Part shown: piece after piece, positions 8,576 to 17,736 of the stretch
Numbering within the stretch: position 1 is the first letter of the stretch
Layout of the letters: every line of letters begins with the position of its first letter
Source of the DNA: an uncultured Duncaniella sp.
GTDB lineage: Bacteria > Bacteroidota > Bacteroidia > Bacteroidales > Muribaculaceae
Assembly: GCA_910587515.1 (NCBI GenBank)
Contig: CAJULW010000012.1
Span: 1 to 53,926 of the forward strand
Length of the DNA stretch: 53,926 bases
Direction: 5' to 3'
Position numbers and translations under genes: made by a program
The notes under the pieces: generated by a model
Databases searched by the model: none
Told to the model about the DNA's origin: nothing
The model's input: only the letters and a program-made list of their open reading frames with translations

Positions 8576-10258
8576 ATGAACAAGGTTCATAAAAGCATTG
8601 TGGATTTTAATTATAACCGTCGTAAAAGCTGGCAGGTGAATGTTGGAGGCATTGGAATAGGTGGTGACAATCCAATCCGTATCCAGTCGATGACCTCAAC
8701 AAGCACTATGGATAGCGAAGGATCTGTCGTGCAGATTAAACGCATTGTAGAGGCGGGGGGTGAGATTGTGCGCCTTACGGCTCAAGGTGTCAGGGAGGCA
8801 GAGAATCTGTCGGATATATCACAGCGTTTAAGATTGCAAGGATTTGAAGTGCCTTTGGTTGCGGATATCCATTTTAATCCGAAAGCGGCTTTTGCTGCGG
8901 CCTCAAGGGTTGAAAAAGTGCGTATAAATCCAGGTAATTTTGTTGACCCTGGCAGGGTGTTTAAGAAAATTGAATACACAGATGCCGAGTACGAAGCTGA
9001 AATAAAAAAAATTGAAGATGCGTTAGTCCCGTTGCTTGATATTTGTCGCAGGCATAAAACCGCTTTGCGTATAGGTGTAAATCATGGTTCGCTGTCTGAC
9101 CGCATCATGAGCCGTTATGGAGACACCCCGGCTGGAATGGTGGAGAGTGCTATGGAATTTTTGCGTGTTTGTCTGAAACATAGCTTCAGGGACGTCGTCA
9201 TATCCATAAAAGCCTCAAATGTAACGGTTATGGTAGAAACTGTCAGATGCCTTGTTGCTGCGATGGATAAAGAGGATATGCATTTTCCTCTTCATTTGGG
9301 AGTCACAGAGGCGGGAGATGCGGAAGACGGTCGGATAAAATCAGCGGTAGGCATAGGCAGTCTTCTTGCTGACGGAATCGGTGATACCATACGAGTCTCA
9401 TTGAGTGAAGAACCTGAATGTGAAATCCCGGTAGCGCGTTCTATCATTTCGTTTATTGATAGCCTGAGTCAAGGACCTATGGTTGCTGAGACAGGTATTG
9501 ATTGCGATAATGAGATGTATCTGAAAGGTTATAGGCGCGATAGTTTATGGTGCGGTAAATTACCTCAGGTTGTCGGGCTTGATATCGAAGCCTCTGTATT
9601 GGACGATGCTGTGTTTGTAATGGCAGAAGACGGTTTATCTGATGAAGTTGTCCGGAGCCTCAGGGGAAATCAGTCTCGGATAGTGGTTTTAAGTTCGGAA
9701 GCACCTAATGCATTATGTCACCTTAAGGCATTTATGATGAAGCTTTCGGGTATGGGTTTGTTAAATCCAGTTATTATCCGTCGTGATTATTCTGGTTTGA
9801 GCGATGAGAAAATGACAGTTACCGCTTCTATCGAATTAGGATCATTACTTTTGTCCGGTTTTTCTGACGGGATATGGATAGAGGCTGAAGGAATTGACAA
9901 GGAACGTCTTGTAGGACTTTCACTGAATATATTACAGGCGACACGCCTGCGTATATCTAAGACGGAATATATATCATGCCCGGGGTGCGGCCGTACGCTG
10001 TATGATTTACAGTCTACATTGGCAGACATAAAAGCGTCCACATCTCATCTCAAAGGGCTTAAAATTGGCGTAATGGGTTGTATTGTGAACGGTCCTGGCG
10101 AAATGGCTGACGCGGACTACGGTTATGTTGGCGCTGGAATAGGGAAAATCAGTCTTTATAAAGGCAAGGAGTGTATAGAAAAAAATATTCCGGCTGAAAA
10201 TGCTATCGAAAGGCTTATATCCCTTATCAAGGATAACGGTGATTGGGTCGATCCTTGA
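8576..10258 (+). CDS. ispG: 4-hydroxy-3-methylbut-2-enyl diphosphate synthase IspG (long form)
   Basis: IspG (GcpE), 560 aa, reduces MEcPP to HMBPP in the non-mevalonate isoprenoid pathway. The TIM-barrel domain starts with IRIQSMTSTSTMD and VRLTAQG. The 4Fe-4S ligands are in the C-terminal domain: C468 and C471 (CPGCG) and C502 (MGCIVNGPGE), with catalytic Glu509. It is longer than the ~370-aa E. coli enzyme because of an extra central domain, as in Bacteroidetes, Chlamydia and plants; this is the family norm, not a fusion peculiar to this strain. Confidence 0.97.
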   Translation: MNKVHKSIVDFNYNRRKSWQVNVGGIGIGGDNPIRIQSMTSTSTMDSEGSVVQIKRIVEAGGEIVRLTAQGVREAENLSDISQRLRLQGFEVPLVADIHFNPKAAFAAASRVEKVRINPGNFVDPGRVFKKIEYTDAEYEAEIKKIEDALVPLLDICRRHKTALRIGVNHGSLSDRIMSRYGDTPAGMVESAMEFLRVCLKHSFRDVVISIKASNVTVMVETVRCLVAAMDKEDMHFPLHLGVTEAGDAEDGRIKSAVGIGSLLADGIGDTIRVSLSEEPECEIPVARSIISFIDSLSQGPMVAETGIDCDNEMYLKGYRRDSLWCGKLPQVVGLDIEASVLDDAVFVMAEDGLSDEVVRSLRGNQSRIVVLSSEAPNALCHLKAFMMKLSGMGLLNPVIIRRDYSGLSDEKMTVTASIELGSLLLSGFSDGIWIEAEGIDKERLVGLSLNILQATRLRISKTEYISCPGCGRTLYDLQSTLADIKASTSHLKGLKIGVMGCIVNGPGEMADADYGYVGAGIGKISLYKGKECIEKNIPAENAIERLISLIKDNGDWVDP

Positions 10259-10286
10259 TTAGATGACACTTTATTAAATTTATAAT

Positions 10287-11258
10287 ATGGGCATGATGAA
10301 TATTGATAAGATGTATATGCGTAGGGCTCTTGATTTGGCGCGTAATGGAGAGCTTGACGCATCGCCTAATCCGATGGTTGGAGCCGTGATAGTTTCTTCG
10401 GAAGGAATTATAATAGGTGAAGGCTGGCATCGCAGATGTGGCGAGGGACATGCCGAGGTCAATGCCATCGCCTCTGTGAAGAACAAGGATATGCTTCGTG
10501 ATTCTGCGATGTATGTTACGCTTGAGCCTTGTTCCCATTATGGTAAAACACCCCCTTGTGCGGAGTTGATTGTAAATTCAGGTATTCCACGTGTAGTGAT
10601 CGGATGTCTGGATCCTTTTGCGAAAGTGGCCGGAAGAGGGGTAGCGCGTCTGGTAGAGTCGGGTGTGGAGGTTTCGACTGGAGTCCTTGAAAAGGAATGT
10701 CGTGAATTGAATCGTAAATTCATCACAGCGTGTGAGTGCCAGCGGCCTTATATAACTTTAAAATGGGCACAAAGTGCCGACGGATTTATAGACGGTGATA
10801 TATCCACCCCTTTGACATTGACATCGGTTCATAAATTGAGAGCCACACATGACGCCATCCTTGTGGGTAGCGGAACCGTGCTCGCTGACAATCCATCGCT
10901 GACGACAAGATTTTATGCCGGTCGCTCACCGTTGAAAGTAGTGCTTGATAGGAGAAACCGTGTTTCTTCCGATGCAATTATCTTTAATGGAGATAAGCCT
11001 CTTGTACTTCGAAAGACATCAACGATCCGTGAGGTTGTTGATGAGTTATACAGGAGAGGAGTCACGTCTGTTTTGGTTGAGGGCGGAGCTGAAATACACA
11101 AATCTTTTATAAAAACAGGCTTTTGGGATGAAATCAGAGTTGAGGTGTCAGACAAAAAAACATGTGGAAATATTCCTGCGCCTGAGTTGCCCGGAGCAAG
11201 CGTTGTCACATCAGTGGAATTGATAGATAGTCATAAAATTATAACCTATAGAAAATAA
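10287..11258 (+). CDS. ribD: Bifunctional riboflavin deaminase/reductase RibD
   Basis: RibD, 323 aa, performs the second and third steps of riboflavin synthesis. The N-terminal deaminase has the zinc site H55-A-E57 with C82 and C91 (PCSHYGKTPPC). The C-terminal reductase starts near KWAQSADGFIDG and contains VLVEGGAEIHKSF. The start could also be the ATG two codons downstream at 10293. The next gene starts 2 nt after the stop, so the GNAT gene is likely cotranscribed. Confidence 0.96.
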   Translation: MGMMNIDKMYMRRALDLARNGELDASPNPMVGAVIVSSEGIIIGEGWHRRCGEGHAEVNAIASVKNKDMLRDSAMYVTLEPCSHYGKTPPCAELIVNSGIPRVVIGCLDPFAKVAGRGVARLVESGVEVSTGVLEKECRELNRKFITACECQRPYITLKWAQSADGFIDGDISTPLTLTSVHKLRATHDAILVGSGTVLADNPSLTTRFYAGRSPLKVVLDRRNRVSSDAIIFNGDKPLVLRKTSTIREVVDELYRRGVTSVLVEGGAEIHKSFIKTGFWDEIRVEVSDKKTCGNIPAPELPGASVVTSVELIDSHKIITYRK

Positions 11259-11260
11259 AT

Positions 11261-11833
11261 ATGGAAATACAGATAATCGATTCCCGAAAATGCGACGCAC
11301 CGCTGATAGCGCGTTCGATAATGGAGGCTGTCGGAGATGACATTTGTCAGTCACTTGCCGGAGATAACCACACGCTTTCAGATGTAGAGCGGCTATTTGT
11401 AATTCTTGCCGAGATGGATGATAGCCAATACAGTTATAGAAATTCGTTGACCGCCATTGGAGATGATGGCAAAGCTGTTGGTGTATGTGTGTCATACGAC
11501 GGAGCTATGCTCCACGAGCTTAGAGCGGCATTTTTTATAAATGTCGAAAAGGAATTGGGGATAAAAATGGATGGGGTGGAGGATGAGACGGATTGCTGTG
11601 AATTCTATATAGACACATTGGCTGTCCTTCCGGAATATCGTGGAAAGGGTATTGCGTCCGCTTTGATCAAGGCTACGGTTGATAAGGCTTCCGCGGTAGG
11701 CAAACCGGTAGGCCTGCTTGTCGACAAAGATAATATAATGGCGAGAAGGCTTTATGAAAATCTTGGTTTTCGACAAGTGGGCGAGCGTCCGTTTTGTCAT
11801 GTAATGATGGATCATTTACAGATCAACATGTAG
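11261..11833 (+). CDS. GNAT-family N-acetyltransferase
   Basis: A 190-aa GCN5-related acetyltransferase. The acetyl-CoA binding motif appears as LAVLPEYRGKGIASALIKA, followed by LLVDKDNIMARRLYENLGFRQVG, the classical C-terminal part of the fold. The acceptor is unknown. It sits 2 nt after ribD and 15 nt before the DD-peptidase gene. Confidence 0.88.
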   Translation: MEIQIIDSRKCDAPLIARSIMEAVGDDICQSLAGDNHTLSDVERLFVILAEMDDSQYSYRNSLTAIGDDGKAVGVCVSYDGAMLHELRAAFFINVEKELGIKMDGVEDETDCCEFYIDTLAVLPEYRGKGIASALIKATVDKASAVGKPVGLLVDKDNIMARRLYENLGFRQVGERPFCHVMMDHLQINM

Positions 11834-11848
11834 CGGAGATTCAAGGAA

Positions 11849-13276
11849 ATGGTTTATAGTAAAGGTTTAAAAATTATTCTTGTATTTATGTTAGGACTGA
11901 TTGGTCAGTCCTTATTTGCGTTCCCGCTGCAATTGCAGGGAATTGATACGTTGCGTACAGCGGTATTGATCCGTGATGTTCGTTTTGGTGTGGATATTGT
12001 TTCATCGAATATCGACAAATCTCTGATTCCCGCGTCTGTCATGAAAACAGTGACTGTCGCATCGATGTTGAATCTTGCTGATGGTAGCGAGCGTTTTTCC
12101 ACACCGGTAATCTCGGATGGAGAAATTAAGGATAGTGTGCTCGATGGTAACCTGATTGTAAAAGTTTGTGGCGATCCAACCATTGAATCACGTTATTTAT
12201 ACGATTCTCAGGGATTTGTAGATAGCATTGTCTCAAATCTCAAACGTATGGATGTTTCAGTTGTCCGTGGTGATGTGATTGTTGATGATATGGAGTTTAT
12301 TGATGCTACTACGCCTCAGGGATGGATGGACGAGGACATACCTTGGCCATACGGAGCCCGTCTGCAAGGGGCGAATTTTCGCGACAATAGGTTCATATTG
12401 CGTCTTCCTTCAAAAGAAACAGAACCTTTTGTGCCTGATTTGAAATTCAGCCAGTTGAACCGTAAAAGCCGCAGACTGAAGATTGACCGGAAAGATGGCT
12501 CCGAAGTTCTTATTATAAACGGTAATGCCCGACGTGGGTTCAGCGATGAGTTTTCAATGCCATTCCCTTCGAAAGTTATGAGACATGAAATTATTACAGC
12601 ACTTGGCCGTAATGGTATTAGTGTCCGTAATGAAAAGGTTGATACAGGTTGTGAGACATTTACTGTCTACAATCATAAATCACCGATATTTGAAGATATT
12701 ATGCGTAGTCTGATGTTTCGTTCGGACAACTTGATGGCGGAAGGTATGTTGAGAGCCATAAGGCCTGGAGCTACACGCCATGATGCGATAAAAGAAGAGC
12801 TTGCCGTGTGGTCTATGGCCGGAATAAGTGCCCATGGGATAGAAATAAAGGATGGCAGCGGTCTTTCCAGAGACAATCGACTGACTGCAAGATTCCTTGC
12901 AGATGTCTATCAGTATATGATGACCGATCCATTCGCAAATGATTTCACGTCTCTTTTCCCAAAGGCCGGATATGATGGGACGATGCGAAATTTTTTGGTT
13001 GGCACAGAGCTCGAGGGACGTGTGGCTATGAAGACAGGTTCGATGCGTGGAGTGCAAAGTTATGCAGGATATTTATTTGATGAAGATGGTGTGCCAACGC
13101 ATATAATGGTCTTTATCGTTAATAATTTTCGCTGTGGACGGGCAGCGTTAAAAAAAGACATAGAGCGATTGTTATTAGAAAAATTTGATGTAAGTTTGCA
13201 ATCCGAAACAGAGAACGAAGACATAAATTTATCAGATGAAGAACGATATGACGAGCCTGTTGAATTTGGCTTATGA
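11849..13276 (+). CDS. dacB: D-Ala-D-Ala carboxypeptidase/endopeptidase, PBP4 (S13) family
   Basis: A 475-aa periplasmic penicillin-binding protein of the S13 class, which trims or cleaves peptidoglycan cross-links. It has a signal peptide (about 1-24, ending SLFA). The three active-site motifs are present: S63-V-M-K66, S292-D-N294 and K395-T-G. The sequence GARLQGANFRDN and the large insert between the first two motifs fit PBP4. Its last 41 nt overlap the next gene in another frame. Confidence 0.92.
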   Translation: MVYSKGLKIILVFMLGLIGQSLFAFPLQLQGIDTLRTAVLIRDVRFGVDIVSSNIDKSLIPASVMKTVTVASMLNLADGSERFSTPVISDGEIKDSVLDGNLIVKVCGDPTIESRYLYDSQGFVDSIVSNLKRMDVSVVRGDVIVDDMEFIDATTPQGWMDEDIPWPYGARLQGANFRDNRFILRLPSKETEPFVPDLKFSQLNRKSRRLKIDRKDGSEVLIINGNARRGFSDEFSMPFPSKVMRHEIITALGRNGISVRNEKVDTGCETFTVYNHKSPIFEDIMRSLMFRSDNLMAEGMLRAIRPGATRHDAIKEELAVWSMAGISAHGIEIKDGSGLSRDNRLTARFLADVYQYMMTDPFANDFTSLFPKAGYDGTMRNFLVGTELEGRVAMKTGSMRGVQSYAGYLFDEDGVPTHIMVFIVNNFRCGRAALKKDIERLLLEKFDVSLQSETENEDINLSDEERYDEPVEFGL

Positions 13277-13781
13277 GATAGAGGGATTGCTTTTATTGCA
13301 TATAAATCGCGGTGAGGAAGCCGCTCCTGAGATGAGCGAACTTCTTGCTCGTAAGGTGTCGGATTTGTTGGATGGAGTAAAGGTTTGTTCCGATAAGTCA
13401 GTATCGATCTCAGAGATATCCTCTTCTATAGCGGAGCCATGTACCGAACCGGTGATAACTTCTGAGGCTGAACAGGTTGCTGATAGCGCGCTGATTGAAG
13501 AAATCGAAGATGCGGGCGAGATGTCGTCTATCACTCTTGACGAGAAGCTTGCGCGCGACAGAGCTTCGGATATTTCGAAAGCGTTTACGCTTAACGATAA
13601 ATTCCGTTTTTGTCGTGATTTGTTCAGAAATTCCGATTTGGAATTTAAGGAAACTCTTGAGGTCATCGGAGGAATGTCAGGAATGGACGAAGCTGAGGAT
13701 TATTTCTACAATGACCTTTGTTGGGATCCGGAAAATGAAGAGGTAAAAGAGTTTATGTCAATTGTGGCAAAACACTTTTAA
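13236..13781 (+). CDS. Conserved acidic protein of unknown function
   Basis: A 181-aa strongly acidic soluble protein without a signal peptide. The N-terminal ~40 residues are helical and leucine-rich. The centre is a low-complexity Glu/Ser/Ala region. The C-terminal ~75 residues (LNDKFRFCRDLFRNSDLEF to YFYNDLCWDPENEEVKEF) look like a folded helical domain. It overlaps the DD-peptidase gene by 41 nt; an alternative ATG at 13248 would shorten the overlap to 29 nt. It starts the run into rsmI, 11 nt later. I do not recognise a function. Confidence 0.75.
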   Translation: MKNDMTSLLNLAYEIEGLLLLHINRGEEAAPEMSELLARKVSDLLDGVKVCSDKSVSISEISSSIAEPCTEPVITSEAEQVADSALIEEIEDAGEMSSITLDEKLARDRASDISKAFTLNDKFRFCRDLFRNSDLEFKETLEVIGGMSGMDEAEDYFYNDLCWDPENEEVKEFMSIVAKHF

Positions 13782-13792
13782 GATATGTTTTT

Positions 13793-14527
13793 ATGGGTAA
13801 ACTGTATATAGTCCCGACTCCGGTGGGGAATATGGGTGATATGACACCTCGTGCGGTCGAAGTATTGAAAGCCTGCAACCGAATATACGCTGAGGATACG
13901 CGTACATCGTCAGTATTGTTGCGTCATTTCGGTATCACCACCCCTTGTTCAAGCCATCATAAGTTTAATGAACATGCGACAGTTCGCCCTATAATGGAGC
14001 AACTCTCAGGAGGAGAGATCATAGCCTTGATATCTGACGCCGGGACTCCAGGGATAAGTGATCCAGGATTTTTACTTGCGCGGGAGTGCCGAAGGGCAGG
14101 GATAGAGGTAGAGACACTTCCCGGAGCCACAGCATTTGTTCCGGCTCTTGTCAACTCCGGATTGCCGATGGATCGTTTTGTGTTTGAGGGTTTTCTCCCT
14201 CAGAAAAAAGGTCGTCAGACACGTTTGGGAAAAATTGCCGCCAACGACTGTACATCTATAATATATGAGTCACCTTTGCGGTTGCTGAAAACTCTTGAGC
14301 AGTTGTCGGAAGTTTGTGGGGCTGATAGAGAAGCTTCAGTATCACGTGAAATTTCAAAAATCCACAACTCGACAGTAAACGGAACACTTGGAGAGTTGTT
14401 ATCATATTTTTCTGAAAACATTCCGAAGGGAGAGATTGTTATAATTATAGCTCCACAGGAAGATGTGACACATAAGGAACATAAAAACAAATACAAAGAC
14501 CAGAGGCATCCGGATGCCTCTGTATAA
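13793..14527 (+). CDS. rsmI: 16S rRNA (cytidine-1402-2'-O)-methyltransferase RsmI
   Basis: RsmI, 244 aa, methylates the ribose of C1402 in the ribosomal decoding centre. It has the SAM-binding start YIVPTPVGNMGDMT, the segment AEDTRTSSVLLRHFG, and the characteristic ISDAGTPGISDPG loop, then LPGATAFVPALVNSGLP. Length is slightly below the ~280 aa typical, because the C-terminal extension is short. The last codons contain a perfect palindrome, reported separately. Confidence 0.95.
   Translation: MGKLYIVPTPVGNMGDMTPRAVEVLKACNRIYAEDTRTSSVLLRHFGITTPCSSHHKFNEHATVRPIMEQLSGGEIIALISDAGTPGISDPGFLLARECRRAGIEVETLPGATAFVPALVNSGLPMDRFVFEGFLPQKKGRQTRLGKIAANDCTSIIYESPLRLLKTLEQLSEVCGADREASVSREISKIHNSTVNGTLGELLSYFSENIPKGEIVIIIAPQEDVTHKEHKNKYKDQRHPDASV
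14501..14522. repeat. 22-bp perfect palindrome at the end of rsmI
   Basis: CAGAGGCATC is followed directly by its complement GATGCCTCTG with only the two central bases CG between them. It lies inside the last rsmI codons. No T-run follows on the plus strand, so it is not a clear intrinsic terminator for rsmI. On the minus strand it is followed by a T-rich stretch. Confidence 0.7.
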
Positions 14528-14561
14528 TAAAGCTAAAAAACTCACTTTCAACTAGATTTTT

Positions 14562-15440
14562 ATGAAGAAGATTGTAACTCTTGCAGTCATTGCTACTGCG
14601 ATTCTCAGTGCTTGCAACGGCGGTAAGCTCCGTGAGGCTGAAGCTCAGAACGAACAGCTTAAAGGTGATCTTCGAGAGACTCTTGCTACACAAGATAGTC
14701 TTTTAGTGCTTGTAAATGATATTTCCGACGGAATGAGTCAGATCAAGGATTTGGAAAAAATCATATCCACTCCCGGTTCGCTTGGAGAATCGTCCTCCCG
14801 TAAAGAACAGATAAAGAACGATATGATCGCTATCCAGAAAGCCCTACAGGAGCGTCGGGAGCGTCTTGAAGAGCTCGAGAAAAAACTTGCAAATGGCGGT
14901 GGTGAAAATTCAACGCTGAAACGCACGATTTCCAATCTGAAGGCTCAGATCGCAGAACAGCAAACAGAAATCGCTACGCTGACCAATCAGCTTGCAAGCG
15001 CGAATATTCGTATTGAGGAACTTAATACACAAGTCAACACTCTAAACACGAGCGTCGATTCGCTTAGTACGGGTCTTACAGCGGAGCGCGAGCGAAAAGA
15101 GGCTGCTGAACAAGCTGCCACCGAAGCAACAAACGAACTCAATGCATGCTACTATGCCATCGGGACAAACAAGGAACTGAAAGAAAAGAAAATTCTTGAA
15201 TCCGGATTCCTGCGTAAGACAAAGGTGATGAAAGGCGATTTCGATATGAGCTATTTTACCACAGCCGACAAACGCTCTCTGAATCAGATTCAGACACATA
15301 GCAAGAAAGCTAAAGTCATGACATCGCAGCCTACCGATTCTTATAAGATCGTAGATCAGAACGGACAGAAAGTCATAATGATCACAGATCCGGCAAAATT
15401 CTGGCAGCTCTCCAACTTCCTTGTGATCGAAGTCGATTAG
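14562..15440 (+). CDS. Coiled-coil lipoprotein of unknown function
   Basis: A 292-aa predicted lipoprotein with lipobox LSAC (Cys18). Residues about 25-205 are heptad-rich coiled coil, very high in Glu, Leu, Gln and Thr (for example LEELEKKLANGG, LKAQIAEQQTEIATL). The C-terminal ~80 residues form a distinct globular part beginning CYYAIGTNKELKEKKILE and ending LVIEVD. It probably sits in the envelope as a rod-like protein. Similar proteins occur in Bacteroidales with no known role. A terminator follows. Confidence 0.8.
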   Translation: MKKIVTLAVIATAILSACNGGKLREAEAQNEQLKGDLRETLATQDSLLVLVNDISDGMSQIKDLEKIISTPGSLGESSSRKEQIKNDMIAIQKALQERRERLEELEKKLANGGGENSTLKRTISNLKAQIAEQQTEIATLTNQLASANIRIEELNTQVNTLNTSVDSLSTGLTAERERKEAAEQAATEATNELNACYYAIGTNKELKEKKILESGFLRKTKVMKGDFDMSYFTTADKRSLNQIQTHSKKAKVMTSQPTDSYKIVDQNGQKVIMITDPAKFWQLSNFLVIEVD

Positions 15441-15475
15441 AATTATATATCAGACATACTATATTTCATACTTAC

Positions 15476-15503
15476 ATCGGGAGTCTCGGCTCCCGATTCT
15501 TTT
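15476..15503 (+). terminator. Terminator after the coiled-coil lipoprotein
   Basis: The arm ATCGGGAG pairs with CTCCCGAT around TCTCGG, followed by the T-rich TCTTTTCATTT. It lies between the lipoprotein stop and the pullulanase start. Confidence 0.75.
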
Positions 15504-15524
15504 CATTTATTAATAACTAATCGC

Positions 15525-17525
15525 ATGAAACAACGACCATTTATTGTAACGATGCTTGCTCTTGGCGCGGCTTTTTCCGCTTCGGCTAAACACCAGGAGA
15601 CCGTTTATGAACACTATCCGGCTTACGATGGAAATGATCTTGAACTGACTGTTGATGAAAAGGGCACGCATTGGCGGCTATGGTCCCCGGCAGCCGATGG
15701 CGCCCGTGTAATGCTGTATCCTTCAGATCGTAATACAGCGGCTGTAGACACCATCGAAATGACCAAAAGCATCGATGGAACCTGGATAGCGAGTGTCCCG
15801 GAGAAACTTTATGGCTCGTTTTATACATTTTCAATTCTTGATAGAGGAAAATGGCTTGCAGAAACACCGGGTGTATGGGCGAAAGCTGTTGGCACCAACG
15901 GAGAACGCGCGGCCATAATTGACTTTGCAACAACGAACCCTTCGGGGTGGGATAAAGATAGGGGGCCAAAGATCGATCATATAAACGATGCGGTCATATA
16001 TGAGATGCATCATCGCGATTTTTCGCAGCATCCGAGCTCCGGGATAGTAAATAAAGGCAAGTTTCTGGCATTGACTGAGCCGTCGACAAATAATGGCATG
16101 GGTGAATCCACGGGAATCAGCCACCTTAAGGAACTCGGGGTGACACATGTCCATATTCTTCCATCTTACGACTATAATAGCGTTGATGAATCAAATCTTG
16201 CGTCAAACGGGTATAATTGGGGTTACGATCCTTTTAATTACAACGCTCCTGAAGGATCGTATTCTACAAATCCGTCAGACCCGTCAGTCAGGGTGAAAGA
16301 GATGAAAGAGATGGTCAAGAACCTTCATGATAACGGGATCGGTGTTATAATGGATGTTGTTTACAATCATACCGCAAATAACGACGATTCGAATTTTTCA
16401 TTGACGGCTCCGGGGTATTATTATCGTCATCGTCCGGACGGAAGCTATAGTGACGCTTCGGGTTGTGGCAACGAGACTGCTTCTGAAAGACAACAGATGC
16501 GTGATTTTATAATTAATTCTGTCAGATATTGGGCTGAAGAATATCATATCGACGGTTTTCGTTTTGATCTGATGGCTATTCACGATATCGAAACCATGAA
16601 CCTGGTGGCCAAAGCTCTTAAGGAAATAAATCCTGACATATTCATCTACGGTGAAGGGTGGACAGCCGGAGACTCTCCATTGCCGGTTGAACAGCGGGCG
16701 TTGAAAGAGAATGTCTCGAAAATGCCTCAGATCGCAGTGTTCAGTGATGATATACGCGATGCTATAAAAGGCCATTATACGGATGCTTCGGACAGGGGGT
16801 TCGCGACAGGTAAGCCTGGATTGGAGGAAACTGTCAAAATCGGTATTGTAGGTGCCACGGCTCATCCGCAGATTGATTATTCCAAGGGCAATAATTCAAA
16901 ATTCGCCTATGCTTCGGCTCCAACTCAAGTTATCAATTATGTATCATGCCATGACGATCTGATGCTTACCGATAAACTCCGGAAATCGATGCCAGACGCG
17001 AGTGAGAAAGAGCGGCAGCGTGCTGCGCGCCTTGCTCAGACCATAGTGTTGACCTCACAGGGTACTCCTTTCATTTTTGCCGGAGAAGAAATTTTTCGTG
17101 ACAAGAAAGGAATCCATAACTCATATAAGTCACCGGATTCGATAAATGCTATCGACTGGAGTTTAAAAAATTATAATAAAGAGCAGTTTGAGTATTACCG
17201 CGAACTGATCAGATTACGTAAAAATCACCCTGCATTTCGTATGACAACTGCCGAACAAGTTGCCAAACATTTGAAATTTGATAATGTCAAGGAACCGAAT
17301 CTGATATCATATTCTATTGTGGACAATGCCAACGGTGATGAATGGAAAGAGATAAAACTGATCTTCAATGGATCAGACCGGGCACGGACTGTGAAAATTC
17401 CTAAAGGTCAATGGACGGTAATCGCTAATGACGGGAAGATAAATGCTTCTGGTATGGGCGTTTCGTCAGGCGGTAAGGTTGATGTGGCTCCATGTTCGGC
17501 TCTTATTCTGGCTCTTAAAAAATAA
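15525..17525 (+). CDS. pulA: Secreted type I pullulanase
   Basis: A 666-aa GH13 enzyme that cleaves alpha-1,6 branches of pullulan, glycogen or starch. It has a signal peptide (1-21, ending SASA). An N-terminal CBM48-like domain follows (about 45-130, TVDEKGTHWRLWSPAADGARV). The pullulanase signature YNWGYDP starts at Y230. Catalytic residues fit GH13: nucleophile D348 (GFRFDLM), acid E377 (YGEGW) and D477 (SCHDD). It stands alone between terminators, with no SusC/SusD partner nearby. The export signal suggests a periplasmic or surface enzyme. Confidence 0.93.
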   Translation: MKQRPFIVTMLALGAAFSASAKHQETVYEHYPAYDGNDLELTVDEKGTHWRLWSPAADGARVMLYPSDRNTAAVDTIEMTKSIDGTWIASVPEKLYGSFYTFSILDRGKWLAETPGVWAKAVGTNGERAAIIDFATTNPSGWDKDRGPKIDHINDAVIYEMHHRDFSQHPSSGIVNKGKFLALTEPSTNNGMGESTGISHLKELGVTHVHILPSYDYNSVDESNLASNGYNWGYDPFNYNAPEGSYSTNPSDPSVRVKEMKEMVKNLHDNGIGVIMDVVYNHTANNDDSNFSLTAPGYYYRHRPDGSYSDASGCGNETASERQQMRDFIINSVRYWAEEYHIDGFRFDLMAIHDIETMNLVAKALKEINPDIFIYGEGWTAGDSPLPVEQRALKENVSKMPQIAVFSDDIRDAIKGHYTDASDRGFATGKPGLEETVKIGIVGATAHPQIDYSKGNNSKFAYASAPTQVINYVSCHDDLMLTDKLRKSMPDASEKERQRAARLAQTIVLTSQGTPFIFAGEEIFRDKKGIHNSYKSPDSINAIDWSLKNYNKEQFEYYRELIRLRKNHPAFRMTTAEQVAKHLKFDNVKEPNLISYSIVDNANGDEWKEIKLIFNGSDRARTVKIPKGQWTVIANDGKINASGMGVSSGGKVDVAPCSALILALKK

Positions 17526-17554
17526 GACGTTATTTCGGATATTTAATTGAATAT

Positions 17555-17601
17555 AACCTCAAAGGGATGGCTTGACAGATCCGTTCCTTTGAGGTTTTAT
17601 T
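17555..17601 (+). terminator. Terminator after pullulanase
   Basis: AACCTCAAAGG pairs with CCTTTGAGGTT, followed by TTTATTTG. It lies 30 nt after the pullulanase stop codon. The arms enclose about 20 nt. Confidence 0.8.
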
Positions 17602-17706
17602 TGATATGAGATGTATGGATTGTTTGTGACAAACATGTTGATCTGTATTGGATGGGCTACTGTATCCATAAATCTGTAAAAATAGCTTAAATGTCGGAAA
17701 ATTCAT

Positions 17707-17714
17707 TAATTTTG
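17707..17714 (+). promoter_or_regulatory. Possible -7 element for purU
   Basis: TAATTTTG fits TAnnTTTG and lies 22 nt upstream of the purU ATG. No good -33 element was seen at the right distance, so support is partial. Confidence 0.45.
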
Positions 17715-17736
17715 CGAAAACTAAAACATAGTCATA

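Noticed and set aside
13236..13276. Frameshift joining the DD-peptidase gene with the next gene
   Set aside because: Both proteins are complete with normal ends; it is an ordinary gene overlap.
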